A DNA stretch of 64,000 bases from Bacillota bacterium (lineage in GTDB: Bacteria > Bacillota > Negativicutes > Sporomusales > Sporomusaceae). Where the stretch lies: positions 1-64,000 of the forward strand of contig JAEZVB010000062.1 in the NCBI GenBank assembly GCA_023443285.1, given 5' to 3'. Both the position numbers and the translations under genes were made by a program. Shown in pieces: positions 42,699 to 51,668 of the stretch. The notes under the pieces were generated by a model. It searched no databases. It worked only from the letters and a program-made list of their open reading frames with translations, and was not told where the DNA came from. Every line of letters starts with the position of its first letter. Position 1 is the stretch's first letter.

Positions 42699-44306
42699 AT
42701 GAGCACAGATACCGCATATATGGCAAGTATTTGGCAACACGCTTTGGTACATATGCAAAAAGCCTTTATTAAGCCGCTTTTTGAAACATGGATCAAATCC
42801 ACTATGCCATTATCTATTAATAATAATGTTATCGAAATTGGTACTCCTAAACAATTCGTGAAAGAATGGCTAGAAAGCCGTTATGTCCCAGTTATTAAAG
42901 ATGCTTTAAAAGCTGCCTCAAATAAAGATTTTGATATTGTTTTCATTAATATGGATATGGATATTGATATTGATCTTGACTTGGCAGTTGTCGAAGAAAC
43001 TGGATTACTAGATATGGAATCAGAAGATGTACAGGTTGCAGTTGCACCAACACCTGAACTACTGAATAAACAGCCAGATATTGAATCTATTGCGCTAGAT
43101 AAACCTATTTCAGACGATACAAACAATGATTTTTTAAAATATCTAGATGATATTGGTTATATTCCTGAAGCTGCGGCAACATTTTCACCTAACACACCTA
43201 CACCTTCAACTGGCAAAACCGAGAAAATACATTCCCTAAAAGAAAGACGTAGCAATCAATCAAACATAATCTTACCGCCAGAAGAATTTAACTTAAATCC
43301 AAAATACATTTTTTCTACTTTTGTTATCGGCAATTCTAACCGTTTGGCTCATGCTGCCTCACTAGCCGTTTCCGAAGCACCAGCCCAAGTATATAATCCA
43401 TTTTTTATCTATGGCGGTGTAGGTCTAGGGAAAACTCACCTTATGCATGCCATCGGCCATCGTATTAAAGAAAATAATCCAAATATAAAAGTTGTTTATA
43501 TTTCAAGCGAAAAATTTACTAATGAACTTATTAACTCAATTATTAGCGGCAACCCGGAAAGTTTCCGGCAGCGTTATCGCAATATTGATGTGCTGTTAGT
43601 TGACGATATACAGTTTCTTTCTAAAAAAGAACATACTCAAGAAGAGTTTTTCCATACCTTTAATACATTGCATGATGCTAATAAACAAATTATTATATCC
43701 AGTGACCGTCCACCGCGAGAAATCCAAACACTGGAAGATAGGCTTCGTTCTCGCTTTGAATGGGGGCTAATAACCGATATTCAACCTCCTGATTTAGAAA
43801 CCCGTATAGCCGTATTACGAAAAAAAGCTATGATAGAAAGTCTTAATGTTCCTAATGAAGTAATTGTTTATATCGCCAGCAGAATTGAGAACAACATTCG
43901 CGAACTAGAAGGTGCTCTTATTCGCGTAGTTGCTTATGCCTCTCTCAATAATCAGCCAATTGACATAGATTTAGCCACCGAAGCTCTAAAAGATATCTTT
44001 CCTAATGGGCGACCAAAGCAAATTACCACTGATCTTATCAAGGATATTGTCGCTGCTCACTTTAAATTAAAACTAGAAGATCTTTCCGCTAAAAAACGCA
44101 CCCGTAATGTTGCTTTTCCCAGACAGATCGCCATGTATTTATGCCGTGAGTTAACCGAAACATCCTTACCTAAAATTGGTGAAATTTTTGGTGGTCGCGA
44201 TCATACTACAGTAATACATGCCCATGACAAAATTCATAGAGAACGTAATTCAGATGCCAAATTAAACAATACTGTTAAAGAACTCATTAAACGCATTGAG
44301 TCATAA
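42699..44306 (+). CDS. dnaA: chromosomal replication initiator DnaA
   Basis: Opens oriC. Domain I (about 1-80), a long and acidic domain II linker (about 85-195), AAA+ domain (Walker A GGVGLGKTH at 239-247; LLVDDIQFL) and domain IV helix-turn-helix with the signature GGRDHTTVIHAHDKI. About 535 aa, longer than most because of the linker, which begins with an alternating run of D with M, I or L coded by a short repeat. ATG at 42699 has AGGAAGG upstream (11-base spacing); an in-frame ATG at 42642 lies in origin sequence and is less likely. Confidence 0.95.
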   Translation: MSTDTAYMASIWQHALVHMQKAFIKPLFETWIKSTMPLSINNNVIEIGTPKQFVKEWLESRYVPVIKDALKAASNKDFDIVFINMDMDIDIDLDLAVVEETGLLDMESEDVQVAVAPTPELLNKQPDIESIALDKPISDDTNNDFLKYLDDIGYIPEAAATFSPNTPTPSTGKTEKIHSLKERRSNQSNIILPPEEFNLNPKYIFSTFVIGNSNRLAHAASLAVSEAPAQVYNPFFIYGGVGLGKTHLMHAIGHRIKENNPNIKVVYISSEKFTNELINSIISGNPESFRQRYRNIDVLLVDDIQFLSKKEHTQEEFFHTFNTLHDANKQIIISSDRPPREIQTLEDRLRSRFEWGLITDIQPPDLETRIAVLRKKAMIESLNVPNEVIVYIASRIENNIRELEGALIRVVAYASLNNQPIDIDLATEALKDIFPNGRPKQITTDLIKDIVAAHFKLKLEDLSAKKRTRNVAFPRQIAMYLCRELTETSLPKIGEIFGGRDHTTVIHAHDKIHRERNSDAKLNNTVKELIKRIES

Positions 44307-44351
44307 GTGTATAACTCTGTTTATAACTACTGTATTACTATGTACACAAAA

Positions 44352-44471
44352 TGTTGATAACTTTAATTAACGAATTTCCTGTGAATATGTTGATAACTGC
44401 TATATAACTTATCGACATATTATTAACATGCTTTTTCTATGATTCTTACGTGTTCGACATATTTATCAACA
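44352..44471. other. oriC: oriC, downstream DnaA-box cluster
   Basis: The 282-base dnaA-dnaN gap has DnaA-like boxes TTATCAACA (either strand) at 44352-44360, 44388-44396 and 44463-44471 and TTATCGACA at 44409-44417, in AT-rich DNA. This is the second half of the bipartite origin. Confidence 0.85.
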
Positions 44472-44588
44472 TATCAACAGCACCTACTACTATTACGGCT
44501 ATTTTATTACTATATGTTTAAACTAATAATAATATACACGTTAACTCTTAAACTTTTCTAACGATACAATTGCAAGGAGGCCTTTTCT

Positions 44589-45713
44589 ATGAAAATCAGT
44601 TGTGCTAAAGATAAACTGCAGCACGCCGTACAAATTGTCCAAAAAGCTGTTTCAGCCAAATCAACATTACCTATCTTATCCGGAATATTTTTATCAGCCG
44701 AAGATAATAAATTACAACTACAAGCCACTGATTATGAAATTGGTATCAGCTGCACATTAGACGCAAAAGTAGACATCCCCGGTAAAATTGTATTATCTGG
44801 TCGCTATTTTCAAGAGTTAGTAAAACGACTTCCTGGTGAAATCGTGGAGATTGCTGCTTCTGATGAAGACCATACTATTAAAATTACAGCAGGTACTTCC
44901 CAATTTAATCTATTAAGCTTACCTGCCGTAGAATTTCCGGTATTAAAATCATTATTTGAAAAAACAAGTATAACAAATTCGTTTATTATCAAAGATAATG
45001 TTTTACGCGATCTCATAAAAAAAACCACATTTGCATGTTCTTCAGAAGAAAGCCGTCCGATATTTACAGGTGCTTTGTTAGAATTAACTGATGAGGATGT
45101 TCGAATGGTGGCAACAAATACCCATCGGTTAGCATTCAAAAAGAGTGCTACCAACAACACTGCAGGAAGTAATCTTAAAATTATTATTCCTTCCAAAATC
45201 CTTAATGAATTAGCCCGTTTGTTAACCTCAGAACTTCCTATTGATGTTTCTATTTGCTGGGAGAAAAGCAAAGTAGCCTTTAGTTTTGAAGATGTTTATC
45301 TGGAATCACGCTTAATTGAAGGTCAATATCCTGACTATAACAGGGTTATACCTCCAAAATTTGATACTACATCAACTATTAACACGGCTCTATTTATGGA
45401 TGCGGTAGAGCGTGTTTCTTTAATGGCTAAAGATGGTGAATATAATGTAATTAAATTTCAATTTAATAATGACGAAGTCATTATTACCTCTAATAATCCT
45501 GATATCGGTAAAGCTTATGAAACTATCCCGGTACAAACCGACGGCACAGAAATAGCTATTGCCTTTAATGCCAAGTACGTAACCGATATCTTAAAAAATA
45601 TTGGTTCTACCGAACTTTACTTTTCTTTAAATACACCCCTAAGTCCAGCCAGTATAAAACCAAATAATGACGAAACTTATACCTATATCATAACCCCGGT
45701 TCGTACTAACTAA
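44589..45713 (+). CDS. dnaN: DNA polymerase III sliding clamp (beta subunit)
   Basis: Processivity clamp, three similar domains over 374 aa (MKISCAKDKLQHAVQIVQKAV, then SEESRPIFTGALLEL, then the C-terminal YIITPVRTN). AAGGAGG precedes the ATG. Next to dnaA as usual. Confidence 0.97.
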   Translation: MKISCAKDKLQHAVQIVQKAVSAKSTLPILSGIFLSAEDNKLQLQATDYEIGISCTLDAKVDIPGKIVLSGRYFQELVKRLPGEIVEIAASDEDHTIKITAGTSQFNLLSLPAVEFPVLKSLFEKTSITNSFIIKDNVLRDLIKKTTFACSSEESRPIFTGALLELTDEDVRMVATNTHRLAFKKSATNNTAGSNLKIIIPSKILNELARLLTSELPIDVSICWEKSKVAFSFEDVYLESRLIEGQYPDYNRVIPPKFDTTSTINTALFMDAVERVSLMAKDGEYNVIKFQFNNDEVIITSNNPDIGKAYETIPVQTDGTEIAIAFNAKYVTDILKNIGSTELYFSLNTPLSPASIKPNNDETYTYIITPVRTN

Positions 45714-45726
45714 CTATTACCCTACA

Positions 45727-45873
45727 TGGTCATCGGATATAGAAGACTTAGCTTCAGGTGGGATTTTAACCCCGTCTGAAGCTTATAGTCGCACTTATCC
45801 AGGGACTTAATCGCTCTTAAATCCCACTTCTAGAAGCTGGGATTTTTAGAGCGATTTGGTCATCGGATAAAGA
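45727..45873. repeat. small repeat element between dnaN and yaaA
   Basis: A 130-base unit bounded by direct repeats TGGTCATCGGATA (45727-45739 and 45857-45869; NAGA follows both). Inside are two hairpins: AGCTTCAG/CTGAAGCT (45750-45757 with 45776-45783) and a large one, AATCGCTCT...AGAGCGATT (45809-45856) with TGGGATTT partners. The structure looks like a non-autonomous mobile element or the end of an IS200/IS605-type element; no transposase is present. It separates dnaN from yaaA, which are usually close. Confidence 0.55.
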
Positions 45874-45945
45874 GTGAGATTGTTTCATAAACTAGGTGAC
45901 AATCTTACTCTTTCTTTAATTTTTATTAAAAATGGAGGAAAAGCC

Positions 45946-46167
45946 ATGCAAGAAATGGAAATATATACTGCATCGATTAATATTGATCAGCTGCTAAAAT
46001 GGGCGGGTATTATTGATAACGGAGCCCAAATTAAACCATTACTTGAAGATAAACTAATTAAATTAAATAGTAATATCGTTACAGAGCGCCGAAAAAAAGT
46101 ATTTGTTGGTGATGTTGTGGAAATTGAGGGAATTGGCTGCTGGAGAATAGTTACAGGTGAGGCATGA
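45946..46167 (+). CDS. yaaA: S4-domain RNA-binding protein YaaA (RlbA-like)
   Basis: 73 aa S4 domain protein; INIDQLLKWAGIIDNGAQIKPLLEDKLIKLNSNI is the RNA-binding helix pair and KVFVGDVVEIEG the strand. ATG at 45946 follows GGAGG by 7 bases; an earlier start at 45874 would include repeat-derived sequence. Stop overlaps the recF start (ATGA). Conserved origin-region gene of unsettled role, possibly ribosome assembly. Confidence 0.92.
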   Translation: MQEMEIYTASINIDQLLKWAGIIDNGAQIKPLLEDKLIKLNSNIVTERRKKVFVGDVVEIEGIGCWRIVTGEA

Positions 46168-47261
46168 GAGTAAATCAACTTACTTTACATAATTTTCGTA
46201 ATTATACAGATTTACAGCTTTATTTTACAGCTAATACCAATGTCTTTATTGGTCCCAATGCTCAAGGGAAAACGAATCTTATTGAAGCTCTATATTTAGC
46301 GGCTATGGGACGCTCACATCGAACAACCACCGAGCAGGAATTAATACGCTGGGAGCAGTCAGCAGCCAGTGTCGACGTTATTTTTTTTCGACAGGATGTT
46401 GAGAATTCGCTAAAGTTTAAATTTATAAACGGTCAGAATAAGGAGATACTATTAAATAGTCATTCTTTGCCGGTTAGAGAAGTTATTGGTTCTCTTAATG
46501 CTATACTATTTTCGCCAGAAGACTTATTGTTGATAAAAGGAGCGCCGGTTCTACGTCGGCGCTTTTTGGATAATGAAATATCACAGGCTAATCCCGTATA
46601 TTACCGGCAATTATTAAACTATAACAGGATATTAGGACAACGTAACAACCTATTGAAAAAAATCCGGGAAGGCAGAGCTAATGCTGACTTACTCTGTCCC
46701 TGGGATGAACAATTGGCCAAGTCAGCTGCAATTATTACGCAAAAGAGGATAGATTCGGTAAAAAAACTTACTATGCTGGCTAATCTGCATCATCGTAAAC
46801 TTACCTCTAGCAAAGAAAGCCTTATGGTAAATTATTATATGAGTGGCACTAAACAAGATAAAATAGATAACTTGCTTATATGGTATCAGGAGCAACTTAC
46901 TCAGCAACGCCGGCAGGATATAATTAATGGCAGTACCAGCATCGGACCGCATCGAGATGACTTGATATTTTTGGTAAATGGTAAAAACTTACGAAATTTT
47001 GGATCACAGGGTCAGCAGCGCACTGGGGTGTTGGCTTTGAAATTGGCGGAGTTAGAATTTATTAAATCAGAAACCGGTGAATACCCTATTTTGCTACTTG
47101 ATGATGTAATGAGTGAACTTGACGCCGCACGCCGTTCTGAGTTACTCTTATTTATTAGAGAACGTGTCCAGACTTTTATCACTGCTGCTGATGAACAGTA
47201 TTTTTCCCAAGTAAAATTCGGGAAATTTTATCATATCCAGGGTGGAATGGTAACGGGGTGA
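46164..47261 (+). CDS. recF: DNA replication and repair protein RecF
   Basis: SMC-like ATPase loading RecA at gaps. Walker A GPNAQGKTNLIEALYLAA, signature SQGQQRTGVLALKLAE and Walker B ILLLDDVMSELD are intact. 365 aa. Overlaps yaaA by 4 bases. Confidence 0.96.
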   Translation: MRVNQLTLHNFRNYTDLQLYFTANTNVFIGPNAQGKTNLIEALYLAAMGRSHRTTTEQELIRWEQSAASVDVIFFRQDVENSLKFKFINGQNKEILLNSHSLPVREVIGSLNAILFSPEDLLLIKGAPVLRRRFLDNEISQANPVYYRQLLNYNRILGQRNNLLKKIREGRANADLLCPWDEQLAKSAAIITQKRIDSVKKLTMLANLHHRKLTSSKESLMVNYYMSGTKQDKIDNLLIWYQEQLTQQRRQDIINGSTSIGPHRDDLIFLVNGKNLRNFGSQGQQRTGVLALKLAELEFIKSETGEYPILLLDDVMSELDAARRSELLLFIRERVQTFITAADEQYFSQVKFGKFYHIQGGMVTG

Positions 47262-47264
47262 AGT

Positions 47265-48131
47265 ATGTTTCAGATAAAGGACTTAATGCCAAGCACCTTA
47301 AAATCTATGGGGATTACTAAACAATATAATGCTCAATCAGTTATTGTTCATTGGCAAGAAATTGCCGGTGAGGAAATTTCCAGTCATGCATGGCCTATTT
47401 CTATTCAGCGTGGTGTACTTCTATTAGCTGTTAATAATTCGGTTTGGAGTCATCATTTGATGATGCTAAAACCAGGTATTATCCATAAAATTAACAAATT
47501 TCTTAACGAAAAACTGGTCACAGACATAAGGTTTCAAGCAGGAGATTTAAAAAAATACCAGAATTATGGAGAAGGCGGGGAGAATATTCCTTTATTACAA
47601 CCAGCTAAACTGGATTCACAGGAATTAGCGGCTGTGTGGGAGACAACAGAAGCTATTAAAGATGATAATTTAAGGAAAAAATGCTATTATGTTTTAATAA
47701 AGCAAACAGGTATTAATAAAACTAAGAAAAATGAAGGTTGGCAATCCTGCAAAAATTGCAGTGTATTAGTACCTCCGGGACAAAACTATTGCACTGCTTG
47801 CAGTCTTAATTACAAACAAGAAAATAAGCAGGCTATTAACAAATTACTAAAAGAGGCTCCCTGGCTTACTTATCAGGAAATTTCCAAATTTGTTCCTTGT
47901 AGCCCGCGTGAGTATCACACTTGCAAAAAACGACTGGTTCATAAGCTTATTCATGAGTTGTTTGAACCTGGCTGGGACAAACTTAATGAGGCTACATTAG
48001 TTATGTTGATGACAGGCGTGAAGCCAGATAGGATCAATGAAGCAATAATTAACAATGTAATTTGCAAGATAAAAGGGCGGCTTGCGGAAAAAGTCAGGAG
48101 GAAAAATTATGTTTCTGCATCTAGGCGCTGA
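47265..48131 (+). CDS. DUF721 (DciA-like) protein with an added C-terminal zinc-ribbon region
   Basis: The first about 95 residues are a DUF721/DciA domain (DLMPSTLKSMGITKQYNAQSVIVHWQEIAGEEIS). DciA-type proteins load replicative helicase where DnaC/DnaI is absent; this member is at the usual recF-gyrB position. The remaining about 190 residues are unusual: a four-cysteine pair (CKNC and CTAC, near residues 166-183) and a basic helical tail (PCSPREYHTCKKRLVHKLIHELFEPGWD). Length 288 aa is about twice the common form. Whether the helicase role holds here is not known. Confidence 0.8.
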   Translation: MFQIKDLMPSTLKSMGITKQYNAQSVIVHWQEIAGEEISSHAWPISIQRGVLLLAVNNSVWSHHLMMLKPGIIHKINKFLNEKLVTDIRFQAGDLKKYQNYGEGGENIPLLQPAKLDSQELAAVWETTEAIKDDNLRKKCYYVLIKQTGINKTKKNEGWQSCKNCSVLVPPGQNYCTACSLNYKQENKQAINKLLKEAPWLTYQEISKFVPCSPREYHTCKKRLVHKLIHELFEPGWDKLNEATLVMLMTGVKPDRINEAIINNVICKIKGRLAEKVRRKNYVSASRR

Positions 48132-48363
48132 TACTGTTGTTCCTTTGCGGAGTGTAATTGCTATTTTGGATTTAAAAATTACTAATTCAGCAATTACCAA
48201 TCAGTATATAAACAATATAAAAGCAAGAAATAAGATTATTGATATCTCTGATAACAGTGCAAAAAGTTTTATTATAACCGACGAAGATATATATTTTTCC
48301 GCAATATCATCGCAAACATTGAAAAAGCGTGCTGGCTTTGTACCAGTTGGAGACGAGGAATAA
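48109..48363 (+). CDS. remB: extracellular matrix regulator RemB (YaaB)
   Basis: 84 aa DUF370-like protein: MFLHLGADTVVPLRSVIAILDLK is the conserved start, and ending KKRAGFVPVGDEE is typical. ATG at 48109 follows GGAGG by 7 bases and overlaps the DUF721 gene. Related to RemA; a DNA-binding regulator of matrix genes in Bacillus. Confidence 0.92.
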   Translation: MFLHLGADTVVPLRSVIAILDLKITNSAITNQYINNIKARNKIIDISDNSAKSFIITDEDIYFSAISSQTLKKRAGFVPVGDEE

Positions 48364-48378
48364 CGGGGGTTAAGCAAT

Positions 48379-50295
48379 ATGGAAGATATAAATGATACAT
48401 TAGTCAATGGTGATTATGGTGCGCAGCAAATTCAAGTTCTTGAAGGATTAGAGGCTGTGCGCAAACGTCCTGGCATGTATATTGGCAGCACTTCAGCCAG
48501 AGGACTCCATCACTTAGTGTACGAAGTGGTTGATAATAGTATTGATGAAGCGTTAGCAGGTTATTGTGATAAAGTTCTGGTAAAAATACGTAAAGACAAT
48601 AGTATTGTCGTTATCGATAATGGACGCGGTATTCCAGTAGATATGCATGAAACAGGGAAACCAGCAGTGGAAGTTGTTCTTACTATCTTGCATGCCGGGG
48701 GTAAATTTGGCGGTGAAGGCTATAAGGTTTCCGGCGGTCTCCATGGGGTTGGTGTTTCTGTAGTAAACGCATTGTCTGAGTGGATGGAAGTAGAAGTAAA
48801 ACGCAATGGTAAGATTCATTTTATTCGCTTTGAGCGTGGTTATACCGCGCAAAGTCTTACTATTATTGGGGAAACAGAAGAAACCGGTACCAAGGTTACT
48901 TTTAAACCTGATGCCGAGATATTTGAAGAATTAGAATATAGCTTTGATACCTTAAAAAGTCGTTTAAGAGAATTGGCCTTTCTTAACAGAAGTTTAACAA
49001 TTACCTTAGAAGACGAACGCACTGAAGAAAAACAAGAGTTTTATTATGAGGGCGGCATTACGTCTTTTGTAGAGCATTTAAATAAAAATAAAGATGTTAT
49101 TCATCCTGCTCCTATCTACTTAAATGGCGCCAAAGACACCACACTCGCAGAAATTGCAATTCAGTATAATGATGGATATGCCGAAAACATACACTCCTTT
49201 GTTAATAACATAAATACCCAGGAAGGCGGTACTCATTTAAGCGGTTTCAAAATTGCCTTAACCAGGGCGATTAATGATTATGGACGGAAACTAAATGTAA
49301 TCAAGGAAAACGATGAAAATTTAAGTGGCGAAGATGCACGGGAAGGCTTGACTGCTGTCATCAGCGTCAAAATACAGGAGCCTCAGTTTGAAGGACAAAC
49401 TAAGACTAAGCTTGGAAATAGCGAAGTTCGAGGTGTAATTGATAATATTGTCTCAGAGGGGCTTAATGAATTTTTTGAAGAAAACCCATCCATAACCAAG
49501 AAAATTATCGAAAAAGCTATTATGGCTTCCCGGGCTCGGGAAGCTGCCCGTAAAGCGCGGGAACTGACCAGACGTAAAAGTGCCTTGGAATCTAGTTCGC
49601 TGCCAGGAAAATTAGCCGATTGTTCCATAAAGGATCCCGACCAGACCGAAATATATATAGTCGAAGGTGACAGCGCCGGTGGCAGCGCCAAACAGGGTCG
49701 CGACCGTCGCTTTCAGGCAATTTTACCGCTTCGTGGTAAAATACTTAATGTAGAAAAAGCCCGGATGGATAGAATTCTTACTAATGCAGAAATCAGAGCC
49801 ATGATTACGGCGTTTGGCAGCGGCATTGGTGAAGAATTTGATCTAGAAAAACGCCGGTATGGTAAAATAATTATCATGACAGATGCCGACGTAGACGGTG
49901 CTCATATAAGAACTTTGTTGTTAACCTTCTTCTACCGTCATATGCAGCCACTAATTCAAAATGGCCATGTTTATATTGCTCAGCCACCACTGTATCTTAT
50001 CAAAAAAGGAAAAGAAAGCTGGTATCTCTACAGTGACGAAGAGTTAGACAACCTGTTAAATAAAATTGGCCGTGAGAATATAAATGTTCAGCGTTACAAA
50101 GGTTTAGGAGAAATGAATCCTGAACAGTTATGGGATACAACTATGAATCCGGAAACAAGGACTGTTCTTCGCGTTGATTTGGCAGATGCCATGGCTGCTG
50201 ATGATATATTTTCCGTATTAATGGGCGATAAAGTAGAACCAAGGCGAAAATTTATTGAGGATAATGCCAGTAAGGTTAGAAATTTGGATATATAA
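48379..50295 (+). CDS. gyrB: DNA gyrase subunit B
   Basis: ATPase subunit of gyrase, 638 aa. GHKL ATPase motifs (RKRPGMYIGST, EVVDNSIDEALAGYC, GGKFGGEGYKVSGGLHGVG) and the TOPRIM region (EGDSAGGSAKQGRDRRFQAILPLRGKILNVEKA; MTDADVDGAHIRTLLLTFF). Followed by its own terminator. gyrA lies 12.3 kb downstream rather than next to it. Confidence 0.97.
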   Translation: MEDINDTLVNGDYGAQQIQVLEGLEAVRKRPGMYIGSTSARGLHHLVYEVVDNSIDEALAGYCDKVLVKIRKDNSIVVIDNGRGIPVDMHETGKPAVEVVLTILHAGGKFGGEGYKVSGGLHGVGVSVVNALSEWMEVEVKRNGKIHFIRFERGYTAQSLTIIGETEETGTKVTFKPDAEIFEELEYSFDTLKSRLRELAFLNRSLTITLEDERTEEKQEFYYEGGITSFVEHLNKNKDVIHPAPIYLNGAKDTTLAEIAIQYNDGYAENIHSFVNNINTQEGGTHLSGFKIALTRAINDYGRKLNVIKENDENLSGEDAREGLTAVISVKIQEPQFEGQTKTKLGNSEVRGVIDNIVSEGLNEFFEENPSITKKIIEKAIMASRAREAARKARELTRRKSALESSSLPGKLADCSIKDPDQTEIYIVEGDSAGGSAKQGRDRRFQAILPLRGKILNVEKARMDRILTNAEIRAMITAFGSGIGEEFDLEKRRYGKIIIMTDADVDGAHIRTLLLTFFYRHMQPLIQNGHVYIAQPPLYLIKKGKESWYLYSDEELDNLLNKIGRENINVQRYKGLGEMNPEQLWDTTMNPETRTVLRVDLADAMAADDIFSVLMGDKVEPRRKFIEDNASKVRNLDI

Positions 50296-50332
50296 TTAAA
50301 CAATCGATTAAAATAATATAGAATAACAAAAT

Positions 50333-50368
50333 AAAAATGACTGGCGGATTTGCGTCAGTCATTTTTTT
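50333..50368 (+). terminator. terminator of the gyrB operon
   Basis: ATGACTG...CAGTCAT stem followed by TTTTTTT just after gyrB; it also faces the converging FUSC gene. Confidence 0.85.
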
Positions 50369-50406
50369 ACCGGGATAGAAACACGTTAGCTTTATAGTAT
50401 TGCTAC

Positions 50407-51507
50407 TTATTCTTCATCTTCATTATTTAAGGTATGCGCAGAAGTGCATTCATATAAGAGTTTTTTTGCTTGACGGGAAGCCCATTTGATTTCATTTGCG
50501 GTTACGGCTGCATCAAGTAAAGCGTGAAGATTATAACTGCCGGCATGAGTTAGCTGCCATTGTTCAATGGAGTGCATTAATTTTTCCCAATACTCTTCCT
50601 GGATTTCTTCAGGCTCAACTATAGCCTCATCAATAATAGCAGACCGTAATTTGCTGTTTACTCTCGTTATAGTTGTACAACCGCTTTCCAATATTTCGAG
50701 AATATCTTTAAATTCTTGACTGATAGGTGGTAAACCAGCTTGGTACCGCCGGTCAAAGCGATCAGGTAACAGCTCATAAATTCGGTCGGCTTTACCGATT
50801 AGCGATTGGTTATAATCAATAAATTTTTCGGCAGTAATCAACATGTTATTTTGAGGGGAAGCAATAGAAGTTAGTAAATCTCCTTCGTTTTTGATAAATT
50901 GCAATAATGCGCGTGCTTCTTTATTTAATTTGTGCACGATTTTCTTTTGCTTGTGATGTACAGGTGGAACTTGTTTATCAAGTTGAACATAGTCCTGAAT
51001 GGCCTGGCAAAAATAAAAAACAGCCTGTTGATTACTTTCATAGAGTTTTTCTGCAAATTGCGTTTTGAAACGGGGAGGCCAAAGGGTTATATTAATAACC
51101 ATGGCAACAATAAGACCGGTAAAGATTACGAGTGTCCTAGCTAGAGCGTGAGGCAAAAATTGTTCAGTGCTGGAGCTTAAAATAAATAAAGCGGCAATAA
51201 TACCCATAGTGATACTGCTTTGAAAGTTAAACCTTATATGTAAGGATATCAGTAAAATGGTGATAACACCCATAATAACTGGGCTGCTGCCAAATAGATA
51301 ACCAAAAGCCAATCCGGTAACTACTCCCAAAATGTGAACAAGTATTTGGTCTTTGGCAGTCTTTATTGTCAAAAAGATGGATGGCTGCATGTTGATAACA
51401 GCTGAAACAGCACCAAAGAAGGCGGGCTCAAGGTTAAATATTTTACAGAGAAACATTGTGATTGTTACCGCGATGCCTGTTTTTATAATGCGTGCTCCTA
51501 GTTTAAT
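50407..51507 (-). CDS. aromatic acid exporter-like FUSC family membrane protein, ATT start
   Basis: About 366 aa membrane protein of the ArAE/FUSC group: N-terminal half with about five or six hydrophobic segments (FGAVSAVINMQPSIFLTIKTAKDQI ... GVVTGLAFGYLFG), C-terminal cytoplasmic helical half. The first standard start (ATG at 51456) has no ribosome binding site and cuts the first helix. Reading back 17 codons gives IKLGARIIKTGIAVTIT, the expected N-terminus, beginning with ATT at 51505-51507, 8 bases after AAAGGAGG. I therefore place the start at ATT. Exporter function is by family; substrate unknown. Confidence 0.8.
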   Translation of the reverse strand: MKLGARIIKTGIAVTITMFLCKIFNLEPAFFGAVSAVINMQPSIFLTIKTAKDQILVHILGVVTGLAFGYLFGSSPVIMGVITILLISLHIRFNFQSSITMGIIAALFILSSSTEQFLPHALARTLVIFTGLIVAMVINITLWPPRFKTQFAEKLYESNQQAVFYFCQAIQDYVQLDKQVPPVHHKQKKIVHKLNKEARALLQFIKNEGDLLTSIASPQNNMLITAEKFIDYNQSLIGKADRIYELLPDRFDRRYQAGLPPISQEFKDILEILESGCTTITRVNSKLRSAIIDEAIVEPEEIQEEYWEKLMHSIEQWQLTHAGSYNLHALLDAAVTANEIKWASRQAKKLLYECTSAHTLNNEDEE

Positions 51508-51668
51508 TTTGTTTTCCTCCTTTATTTTTGAGCTATTGTAGTTTAAAATGAAAGACTAGACCTGTATATTTAAATATATTAGTTGTATTATTTTTCGTAC
51601 TAAAATGAAATAATAATGAAATTAATAATTGTAACAACACTGTAAGAATCTTATAAGGAGGCCACATT

